In this document: in pieces, positions 1-8,600 of the stretch
Layout of the letters: every line of letters starts with the position of its first letter
Position numbering within the stretch: the first letter of the stretch is position 1
DNA from: JAVVSR01 sp964604875
GTDB lineage: Bacteria; Bacillota; Clostridia; Christensenellales; CAG-917
Assembly: GCA_964604875.1 (NCBI GenBank)
Contig: CAZSAC010000034.1
Location: 1-19,486 of the forward strand
Direction: 5' to 3'
Length of the DNA: 19,486 nucleotides
Translations under genes and position numbers: made by a program
Notes under the pieces: generated by a model
The model's input: the letters and a program-made list of their open reading frames with translations, nothing else
Told to the model about the DNA's origin: nothing
Databases searched by the model: none

Positions 1-540
1 TACGTCTCCTGTCAAATATAAAGCGTCACCTATATTGACTTCATGCAACTTCGGTCTCGGAATCAAAAACCAATCATCACATTCTTTGTATCTTTCGGTG
101 ATATGTTCCATTCTCTGATTGGTTGACCCTATTAGATTTCGAGTATTGTCCATGTGCTCAGCTTCGAATTTACCATCAATAACCATGTCTATATTTTGTA
201 GTAGGTCGGGCTGTAACTCTTCCAACAGTTTTCCTGTAAAAAGGATTATTCCAAGATTTAGTTGATGGATTTGTTTCGATAAAACAGCCAACCCTTGCTG
301 CAGCGTAGGTTCTCCGCCCAAATATGTGACGCCCTCAATACCATAGACGTCTTTTGCATCACTGACGACAGCTAAAAGCTCGTATATGGGGATAATATGG
401 CGAGGTGATAATTTTTGTAGGCTTTTATTGCAACAGCCATCACAATGAATATCGCAGCCCTGAAACCATATCGCCAGTCGTTTATAAGGACCTTCCGCCT
501 TCGTACATTTATTTATACATGCTATGTTGAACTTAATCAT
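1..540 (-). CDS. NrdG-like radical SAM protein, 3' end outside window
   Basis: The minus strand is open from the ATG at 540 to the window edge (180 codons, no stop), so the C-terminus is missing. Seen: a CxxxCxxC cluster-binding motif (C29, C33, C36, in QGCDIHCDGC), GGEPT at 75-79, DGKF near 122-125 and GSTNQRM at 138-144. This combination is typical of small radical SAM activases of the anaerobic ribonucleotide reductase-activating (NrdG/PflA) group, which use a 4Fe-4S cluster and S-adenosylmethionine to make a radical, often on a partner glycyl-radical enzyme. The start overlaps the stop of the AAA+ gene by 8 nt, so it is translationally coupled and the last visible gene of the helicase block. 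No NrdD-like or other glycyl-radical partner is visible, so a housekeeping nrdG role is unlikely; the substrate may lie in the system or beyond the window. Family is fairly sure, role unknown. Confidence 0.85.
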   Translation of the reverse strand, partial: MIKFNIACINKCTKAEGPYKRLAIWFQGCDIHCDGCCNKSLQKLSPRHIIPIYELLAVVSDAKDVYGIEGVTYLGGEPTLQQGLAVLSKQIHQLNLGIILFTGKLLEELQPDLLQNIDMVIDGKFEAEHMDNTRNLIGSTNQRMEHITERYKECDDWFLIPRPKLHEVNIGDALYLTGDV

Positions 541-2356
541 TTTCAAAACTAAATTCCAATCCGCCTTTAGTAGTTTTGACGAGAATTTTTGCTCCCTTAT
601 AACTTGCCAGGTCTTGCTTGTTTTCGAACATGAACATCGCCAAACTATCAAGCAGGGTATCGTTTATTGCATTCAAAATATCGCGTCCTCCTTTGCTTAT
701 ATCCGCGTCGCCCAATATGTAATTGACAAATTTCAGTTCATCTTCGAACTCCAAATCTAAACGATATTTTTCCAATATGCCACGCTTTATCGGTGCCAGT
801 TTAGATTTAGCTATTTTAATCATAAAATCTTTGTCCTTAATAAAATTGAAAGGTACGATATTACTATATCCAATTCTCCCCAATATTTCGGGACGTTTAA
901 TTTCATTGTCAAAATAATTCTTGACGATTTGTATAAACTCCGCTGCGGTTTGCTCGTTATCACTACCGGGTTTCACTTCGCTTGCACCAAGGTTGGATGT
1001 GAAAATAATGATACTTTCGCTAAAATACACTGTTTCACCCTTGCTGTCGGTCAATCTTCCGTCTTCCAAAATTTGCAAGAAAATATCCAATATCCTGGGA
1101 TTAGGTTTGGCAGCTTTTTCTATTTCATCAAAAAGTATAACGCTAAATGGTTTCTCCTTGATAGCATTAGTCAACTGTCCGCCTTCTTCATAACCCACAT
1201 ATCCCGGAGGTGCACCAATCAATTTTTGGTCGCTATTCTCCTGAGCATATTCACTCATATCAAATCGAATGCATGCTTGTTCATCACCAAATAGAAATTT
1301 GGCAAGCGTTTTTGATAACTCTGTTTTTCCTACTCCCGTAGGCCCAACAAAAAACAACACTCCTTTCGGCATTGAACGACTCGACGATTTATGCAACCCG
1401 GTTAATCCCATATACGCCTTAACGACAACCTTTTCGATTTTTGCTATCGCTTCGTCTTGACCGACAACTCGTTCAGCCAGCGTCTTTTTTATGCTTTTCA
1501 CCGCTTTATAATCAAGCTTTTCCCACGGATTGTCCTTTTCTCCATACTTGAAAAGTAGGTATAGCTTGTCAAACGTCAACTTGCTTTCCTTTCGGGATAA
1601 ACGTGCCATTTGGATAATTTCACGATTTGCAAAATCATCCAGCATGTCAACGTATTCATTCTTCTTGTCACATGTAATCAACGTTTCACCGGGTTTTAAT
1701 TTCACATCAAAACCCGTTTCGATTTTTTCGAGCAATTGTTCACGTTCCAACCTGTCGGGTTTTGACAACGTTAAGCAGCTGACCTCAGGATTTGACTGAT
1801 AAAACGATATCGGGAACATGGCGGCTTTGTTTGATATCAGTATAATTGTGCTTTCGTTGACATCGGTTGATAAATAATCAACTTTTTTGTCTTTTATGGC
1901 CTTGCCAAGCAATGTGATATTCTGCCGTTCTTCTTGGTCAAATTGCCCACTTGTCGAAAATAGATAGTCAGCCCAATTCAAAATAAAAGCTACCTTTCTA
2001 TTTTTGTTGGTCAGGTTCTTAAATACTATACTGAAAATTTCGGAGGGTTGCTTAAACTGACCGCTACCCGATTTTTTCTGTTGTGGCTCATCTTCAAAGT
2101 CATACGTATCGCCATCCACTTCGACATCATCGGTAATTTTCAAATACGATAAGTCGCCATCAACGCCTTCGATTCTATCCCAATAAATAATATCATCATA
2201 GTCCATCGACTTCAGCATTTCCATCAAATACTGTTTGATATTAACAATTTGTTTTTTGTCGTTTAGATAGACATCTCCAACATTGCCGTCCAAAATCACA
2301 CAACGTTTTATACCCACTTCTCTTTTTACTCTATTGAAAATCGTAGTTAATGACAT
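533..2356 (-). CDS. ClpB/ClpA-like AAA+ ATPase with degenerate first module
   Basis: 607 residues. The C-terminal half is a complete Clp-type AAA+ module: Walker A GPTGVGKT 338-345, pore loop GYVG 385-388, Walker B VILFDE 406-411, sensor-1 FTSN 452-455, arginine finger near R494 (RPEILGRI) and sensor-2 R558 (GGRD). The GYVG pore loop points to ATP-driven threading or unfolding of a protein. The N-terminal half reads like a decayed AAA+ fold: a P-loop-like stretch without GKT (LDGNVGDVY 22-30), a hydrophobic strand ending in NWAD (127-130) where Walker B acids would be, ILISN 172-176 as a sensor-1-like strand, and NREIIQMARLS 244-254 as a lid-like helix. It lacks the ClpB N-domain and middle coiled coil, so it is not housekeeping ClpB. 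AGGAGG lies just upstream of the ATG, 8 bp after the coiled-coil gene. It probably remodels a target or a partner protein. Confidence 0.9.
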   Translation of the reverse strand: MSLTTIFNRVKREVGIKRCVILDGNVGDVYLNDKKQIVNIKQYLMEMLKSMDYDDIIYWDRIEGVDGDLSYLKITDDVEVDGDTYDFEDEPQQKKSGSGQFKQPSEIFSIVFKNLTNKNRKVAFILNWADYLFSTSGQFDQEERQNITLLGKAIKDKKVDYLSTDVNESTIILISNKAAMFPISFYQSNPEVSCLTLSKPDRLEREQLLEKIETGFDVKLKPGETLITCDKKNEYVDMLDDFANREIIQMARLSRKESKLTFDKLYLLFKYGEKDNPWEKLDYKAVKSIKKTLAERVVGQDEAIAKIEKVVVKAYMGLTGLHKSSSRSMPKGVLFFVGPTGVGKTELSKTLAKFLFGDEQACIRFDMSEYAQENSDQKLIGAPPGYVGYEEGGQLTNAIKEKPFSVILFDEIEKAAKPNPRILDIFLQILEDGRLTDSKGETVYFSESIIIFTSNLGASEVKPGSDNEQTAAEFIQIVKNYFDNEIKRPEILGRIGYSNIVPFNFIKDKDFMIKIAKSKLAPIKRGILEKYRLDLEFEDELKFVNYILGDADISKGGRDILNAINDTLLDSLAMFMFENKQDLASYKGAKILVKTTKGGLEFSFEND

Positions 2357-2364
2357 AATTCCTC

Positions 2365-3489
2365 CTACTTTCTGTTTTTATTTGTATTTATTGCTTGGTG
2401 TTTCATAGTCATATTTTTGTCCGGGTTACTCCATATTTCTTCTCTACTCGTCACCTTGATACCATATATATCTTCTAAATCAGCCATGAACGGCTGAATA
2501 TCCTTTTGACATGCCTGTCCCTCGTATCCATCGAACCGATAGATAAACTTTCCGTCCAGAAAAATTCTAAACTCGGCTTTTTCACCACTTGCCTTTTGAG
2601 CGATAGCAACAACTTCATTACTATCTTTGTTGATTTTTATATTTTTTCGATCAACAATAAATCCCTTATCTTCTATCGTTTTGATGATTATTCGGAGCGT
2701 TTGCCTTCTTACCCCTTCTCCTATTATCTCAGCCGTTGCCTTCTTTCGTAAAGCCACTATTTGTTCATCAACGCTACCTTCGCCATCGTCCATAATTACC
2801 GATTCAATGGTTGCTGAATCCAACTTTGCCTCAACCATATCACGTTTGATATCAGCAACTATTGCATCTTTTTTGTCCTTGTACGCTTGTTCAGTGCGAT
2901 TACGCATCTCACGTTCGCCAATCTGCAGCAACTCTTCATTCGATTTGCCGAAATTTGTATTATCGAGCCACGCAATGTAAACAAATTCACGTAATACTGA
3001 ATCGCTAATAGTGTTAATAAAATCAGCAAAATCACTATCATATCGAACATTGCCTTTTGAACGCTCTGCTACCATTCGACTTGTTTCAGAAACACTATCT
3101 GACAGCAATCGATTTAGCAACCCTTCATAAGCCACGATTTGACTTGTTGTCAAATCATCAACCAGTTGACTTAACCGCTTTGCTTCCACCAAGACTGAAT
3201 TTGCGGCTTGAGGAGTTTGCGTATCGTGCGAACTAACGCTAACGTTGCCACGTTTCGATTGCAACTGTGCCTGTGAAATCACGCTCTCAAGTTGCATAAT
3301 TATCTGTTTTTTGCTTACCAACAACGATTCTCGCATACGCCTACTCTGCTCATTCAACAGTTTCGATGAATAATTATCGATGGTTTCAATCAATCTGTCA
3401 ATTTTGCAGAGTTGCTTTGAAGCAACGTCACAAATGCTTTGGCACTGTATTGCTATCCCTTCATAATTAATTACAACCTGATGGCTCAT
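2365..3489 (-). CDS. Coiled-coil protein of unknown function
   Basis: 374 residues, no family recognised. Residues about 25-95 and 195-270 are rich in charged heptad-like helix (for example RRMRESLLVSKKQIIMQLES), suggesting coiled coils. The last hundred residues look like a mixed alpha/beta domain (EKAEFRIFLDGKFIYRF followed by a helix). There is no signal peptide or membrane segment. The ATG overlaps the stop of the HEPN-domain gene (ATGA, 4 nt) and the AAA+ gene follows after 8 bp, so the three are almost certainly co-translated. A coiled-coil adaptor or substrate-presenting subunit for the neighbouring AAA+ ATPase is a reasonable guess from position alone; nothing in the sequence proves it. 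Confidence 0.8.
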   Translation of the reverse strand: MSHQVVINYEGIAIQCQSICDVASKQLCKIDRLIETIDNYSSKLLNEQSRRMRESLLVSKKQIIMQLESVISQAQLQSKRGNVSVSSHDTQTPQAANSVLVEAKRLSQLVDDLTTSQIVAYEGLLNRLLSDSVSETSRMVAERSKGNVRYDSDFADFINTISDSVLREFVYIAWLDNTNFGKSNEELLQIGEREMRNRTEQAYKDKKDAIVADIKRDMVEAKLDSATIESVIMDDGEGSVDEQIVALRKKATAEIIGEGVRRQTLRIIIKTIEDKGFIVDRKNIKINKDSNEVVAIAQKASGEKAEFRIFLDGKFIYRFDGYEGQACQKDIQPFMADLEDIYGIKVTSREEIWSNPDKNMTMKHQAINTNKNRK

Positions 3490-5693
3490 TTTGCACCTCC
3501 AATGACACTAAATACTAATTGACACCACATTTCAACCTTAGTTTTTGTAACAATAATATCTCTTTTTGCCGGGTGCAAAAGGTTGTTTCTTGCTATTCGT
3601 AATTCATGCAACGAGTCAGCATCTTCTCTGCTGATGATTTTTTTATCCTTCAAATAGTCTATCATCTCATATGTTCCTGCCCCCGCGGCTTTCCCATATC
3701 TTTTGCCAAGTTCGAATTCCAGTTTGACATGCATATCACTTATTGCACTTTTTAGGTTGCCTCGCTGTATTTCAGTATCAATATATTTAGCTGTAATTTT
3801 ATCAGGCTGGCCTGCTGCCGTTTTTTCTATTTGTAAGATATCGTATACCGGGACGAATATCTTGTTGTATGCGTCTATCTCGTTGAACTCATCAATTGCA
3901 TAGTGTTTGTATTTTGATAAGACTCCAAGCTGTTTGATAAATGTTGAATAGTTGCTGAAAAAGGACTCCATGCTGAAACTGTCTTTTATTGCATAATCGA
4001 CAGTAGACCTAACTCCAATAAGCGTTTTCAATACCGATAGGTTATTCCCTAACGTGGCAAATCCTCTTGCCAAATCACTATTAGCGTTTATAATCTCGTT
4101 TCTAACTGCTTTGGCGGCATAAAGTTTTATGACATTTGCATATGGAAGCACTTCCATAGTGTCGTACCCGGCTTTCGTTAACGCTTCATATATTTGCTCC
4201 GTGGTAGCAGTTGTGTTTAATCCTCGACAGCACCGCTCGATATACTCTATCGTAGAAATGCCTGCTGCCGCCAACGCAGATTCAGCAATCTTACTTTTGT
4301 ATGACACTGTGTCAATGGTGACAGTATTAAGGCTTTCGTCAATAAGTGCAGCCGTTTTTTCTTTTCTATACTCGTTCCAATATTCGTTGTTTAAAAAGTA
4401 TTTGCTGGCACTTGTCAACAATGCTATTTTTTCATCGGCATCGTTTAGTGATGAAAGTTTTTTTTCAATGTATTCCGTGAGTATGGAATCTTGCTTTTGC
4501 ATAGAAGAAATACTGTATATCGCTTTTGCCGTTTCCGTGCCAAAAGGCAATTCGGAATAACACGAATACAATTGTGTCACGATTTTTGCGTGCTCCGTGT
4601 CGGTAAGCCTTTTCTCCACCAACATATTCACCATACACTCCCCTATGTCTGCAATTGTATCAAAACCAATTCGAAGAGGGATAAATGCTTTGGTGCCTGA
4701 CGAATCCATCATAATAAACTCAATGTTTTTATCAATCGAGCCTATTATTTTCTCACACCCGGTCTCTTTAAGCGTGCCCACTACCGTTGCAGATTGACCC
4801 GTAATATCAAGGTTACCCTTTTTCAAGAGTATCCTACAAGGTCTGTTTGCTTGTTTATTGTAATCCTCCGGCAAATAAAGATTGCTTATTTCACCGAGGT
4901 CAGACAACCTATGGATAGCGTTGGGGTTATAAATGGTTCTATCTGCCAAAACGAATTTGAATTTGTTTTTTCCTCCGATTTCTTTCGATAAAATCTCCCC
5001 GGAATAATACTTTTTATAGAATTCCGCATCCGTCTTTTCTTTAAATTGAAAATCAATAGTGTCATCGCAAAATACTATCGTGACGTTTTCTTCGATTTTT
5101 GTAAATAGGTCTTGACGATCCTCAATTTCATAAGAGATTACTCGTTCTTCCTTTTTGAATCCAAGTTCTGTCTGCTTTTGGTTTATGTACTCCTCTAATC
5201 CGCCGATGTTTATGTCTACCTTATCCATAAAACCTTTACCCATAAACGAATTTTCTATCGGGCTAAATGGCGTGGTTATATTGAGTGCAAAACGTTTGGT
5301 TGCCGGGTTAAAGTAGAATGCCTTCTTTTTTGTCAGTTCCTGCCCGGTAGGAATTGCGCCCTCCGCAAATATTTTTTCTCCCATAGCGGTAAACACAAAA
5401 TGAGCCAGCTTATACTCCCCGAAAGAGTTGATATTATAATGAACCTGACGCATTTCGATGATTCCCAAAGTAATCATCTCTGATATCTCGTCAGCGTATA
5501 TGTACTGCAATTCTTGGGGTATTCCAAACTGTTTTAGGACATTCGTCAAATACTCATTCTTGTTGTTTGATTCCTTAATTAGCACCAGCAGCATATAAGC
5601 AATACCTGAAGCTTTTTTTACTTCGGTATACTTGATATTGACATCAAATTTTATCAGCGGAAACGGACACGAGGTCAATACTTTCTTTTCCAT
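3486..5693 (-). CDS. Large protein with C-terminal HEPN-like domain (RNxxxH motif)
   Basis: 735 residues. The C-terminal 100 residues are helical and contain LRIARNNLLHPAK, giving R702-x4-H707, the RNxxxH signature of HEPN domains; many HEPN proteins are metal-independent RNases and this one could be a DUF4145-like relative. The N-terminal 110 residues are helical and could hold a winged-helix-like fold (helices, then MITLGIIEMRQVHY). The middle (about 200-420) looks alpha/beta with no motif I can name. Translation is coupled to the helicase (stop and start overlap as TAATG) and to the coiled-coil gene (ATGA). With a CARF gene in the same locus, it is a candidate RNase effector or helicase-bound toxin, but HEPN-like domains can also be purely structural. 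The overall family is unrecognised; the motif is plain. Confidence 0.8.
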   Translation of the reverse strand: MEKKVLTSCPFPLIKFDVNIKYTEVKKASGIAYMLLVLIKESNNKNEYLTNVLKQFGIPQELQYIYADEISEMITLGIIEMRQVHYNINSFGEYKLAHFVFTAMGEKIFAEGAIPTGQELTKKKAFYFNPATKRFALNITTPFSPIENSFMGKGFMDKVDINIGGLEEYINQKQTELGFKKEERVISYEIEDRQDLFTKIEENVTIVFCDDTIDFQFKEKTDAEFYKKYYSGEILSKEIGGKNKFKFVLADRTIYNPNAIHRLSDLGEISNLYLPEDYNKQANRPCRILLKKGNLDITGQSATVVGTLKETGCEKIIGSIDKNIEFIMMDSSGTKAFIPLRIGFDTIADIGECMVNMLVEKRLTDTEHAKIVTQLYSCYSELPFGTETAKAIYSISSMQKQDSILTEYIEKKLSSLNDADEKIALLTSASKYFLNNEYWNEYRKEKTAALIDESLNTVTIDTVSYKSKIAESALAAAGISTIEYIERCCRGLNTTATTEQIYEALTKAGYDTMEVLPYANVIKLYAAKAVRNEIINANSDLARGFATLGNNLSVLKTLIGVRSTVDYAIKDSFSMESFFSNYSTFIKQLGVLSKYKHYAIDEFNEIDAYNKIFVPVYDILQIEKTAAGQPDKITAKYIDTEIQRGNLKSAISDMHVKLEFELGKRYGKAAGAGTYEMIDYLKDKKIISREDADSLHELRIARNNLLHPAKRDIIVTKTKVEMWCQLVFSVIGGAK

Positions 5694-8600
5694 TATTTAT
5701 CCTCCTCTAAAACATCGCTATCACTTAGTATTCTGCCATATACGTCAATCGTATTGATTATTTCTCTATATACAGGATACGAATACTGAATCCTTGGCGG
5801 AATGCTGTCATCGGGCAAATCAATTATTCCTTTATCGGATAGAAAGTCTCTTGCTCCAACGATAATCAAAAGTCTCCTGGCCCTACTATAAGCAACGTTA
5901 ATTCTCTCGAATTTCTTAATAAAATCGTAGTTCCCGGTGCGTTTGGACGGATTCCTGACCATTGAAACAATGATAATATCCCGTTCGTCTCCTTGGAAAT
6001 CATCAACTGTGCTAATTATCAATTTACCGTCATCGGTTCTGTTAAAATTCTGATAGCTGTTAATTTTGCCTTTTAATTTCCTTTTAATCAAACCTGCTTG
6101 ATCGCCGTATGTACAAATAACCCCGACACTCATGTTTTCATCAATACCCCTTTCTTTATCTACTCGAGGGGTAAATTTGCCTGCGGATTTTAGATCACCG
6201 TACCCTTTGTCAATTTTCCTAAGCAACTCGATTACCACGTTTGCCTCCCTCGGATTTTGAATGGAGGTGCTATCATTGTCGTTAACGTCAAATTGATTGC
6301 AGTCTACGAAATACACGTGTTTTGAAGGTTCGATTATTGTTCTGCCTTTTGCCTTGATTTCAAGCATATGCTGCTTTCTGTCATTTTGATTTTTATCACC
6401 AAGTTGCAAACCCTTTGTTCTATCTTTGCCACCACCATAAAAATGGTTGAAGACATTCATTATCTGTTCGTGACAACGATACTGCTTATCGAGTCTCGTT
6501 CTAAATGACTCTGGCACTTTCTCGAATAACGTTTTGAAAAAGCACTCTTCATACAGTTGAGTATAGTGCTCGTTCAACGATTTATTAATATACTCAGGAT
6601 TAAGCCCTTCAAAATCATCGTCCCTTAGATTTCTAAGATCATACATTGGCGGCAATTGCCTATGGTCGCCAACCAAAATTACGGTTTTTCCATATAGAAT
6701 AGGTATAAGCAAATCAAGGAAACTGGATTTACTGACTTCGTCAATAATAACTACGTCTATACCTTGTCTTTTTACATCGATTTCATCTATATTGTACTGC
6801 GCCAACTCCTCCATAGCCTTTTGGCTGAATTTGTCTCGACTGGTACAGGTAATACCGATTACATTAACATTATCATACAATTTTTTTGTATAACTACGCC
6901 TATCCTCATCTAATATTGTAATATCTCGCAGATATCGACAAATAGCCTTGTACATTGGAATTTTTTCTTGATTTTCTTTCTTTTTCTCTTCAAAGTTGCT
7001 TTCAAGGTCATGCCACTCAGCGATGATTATATCCAATGCTTCGCGAATATCCTTATACTCTTTGACTATGTTAAAATCACTGAAAAACTGGCTTATAGAT
7101 GTTTTGAGTTTGACTGACAATTCCTTATGCTCGGAATAATCGCTGGTATCTCGTAATTCTTCTATTTTGTTTTTTATGCCGTTCGCTTGTATTTTAATGT
7201 CATTTTCTTGACTTGTAAATTGATTGATAATTCTATCCAAATTGGCTATCTCTGTTGAAATTGTGCTCGTGATACCACTGATTTCAGCAAGAACGCGTGC
7301 TTTTATATCAATCAAGATGGCAGGCAAGTGCTCTAATGCTTCAGCAGTCAGCTTTGACACCGTCAAAAATTTAGATAAATATAGGTCAGAGACATCAGTC
7401 TCACTGCTTGCCTTAGCTTCCTTGATTTGGCTACCTATCGCAATCAACTCGCCACGAAGTCTCGAGTACTCTTTTTCTTGCCCTTCCAACACTTCTTCTG
7501 TGTCTTCATCCAGCAATGCATTCATTTGTTGTTTTATCGCGGCTTTTTGTGATTCCAGCTCAACCAAACGGCCATCTATGTTCAATCCCGCAATTTCTTG
7601 TTTAACAACGTCAATGTTGGCAAGAAGCATATCTCGAATTTGCACATCGCTCAATTCGCCAAATACAGAATATGACTGTACAATGGATAGTGTTTTGGTT
7701 TTTGCCAAGGCTAAGTATGAAACCTTGACATCATCGGTTTTGTCAAAACGATACCCCTCTATGTCTTTCATAGTATGGGTATACTCATCCCTTTCTCTGA
7801 TTAGCGCCCCTTGTTTTTCTCGCAACTCGTTTTGTCTTCCAACTAATCCGCCAAGTGTATCGCTAAGCCTTGCAATTTCATCCTCAATTTGCCTATTTCG
7901 GGCTTCAGTGCGAAGTATCCTGTCATAATCGTATTTAAGCGATTGCATTTTCTCTGCAAAGGTTTCTTTCGTTTCGTTAAAATGCTCAAACGCTTGCACC
8001 TGTCTATCTAATTTGTTTGATATGTTCGCATAAAAATTATCTACTAAATTCTGCGGACCGTATGATGATTCTTTTCCGCTTTGCGAAGGTATCAGCCTTA
8101 ACGGACGAATCTCAGGGATTTTTGGAAGTCGCTCAAACACATTATCGATTGCCTTGTGTGTTTCGCTCGCGACAAGCACTTTCTTCCCTTTTTTGGTAAA
8201 TTGAGCAATTATCTCAGCAATAACCTGTGTTTTCCCTGTACCGGGAGGGCCTTGTAATAAGAATAGGCTCTCGCTGGCAACCGCCTTCCTAACTGCTTCC
8301 TTTTGCTTTTCATTTAAGCTGGCGAGGTTCCATTCGATTTCCTCAGTCCCCGGATTTATGGTATCGCCAAGTTTCTCGGGAGCAAACAGATACGATGCCA
8401 AAAATGGGTTTTTGACATACCCTCCGAAAAACCCATCGAGGGCTCTTTCTTGACGCTCAATTTTTGTTTTTTCAGCGATATTATTATAAATTAGATATTT
8501 AGGAGTAAGCTCTTCTATCTTCTTGCGAGCATTAGCTTGAGTATCGCTTTCAATTTTGAAATAAATGCAATAGCGTCGAATTGTTTCGTTTTCGCGTTTC

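Noticed and set aside
2859..3050. Minus-strand frame of 63 codons with a hydrophobic N-terminus
   Set aside because: Lies wholly within the coiled-coil gene in another frame on the same strand; no ribosome site.
7224..7928. Plus-strand open frame of 234 codons
   Set aside because: It is antisense to the coiled-coil region of the helicase, has biased serine-rich composition, and no ribosome site or recognisable motif.
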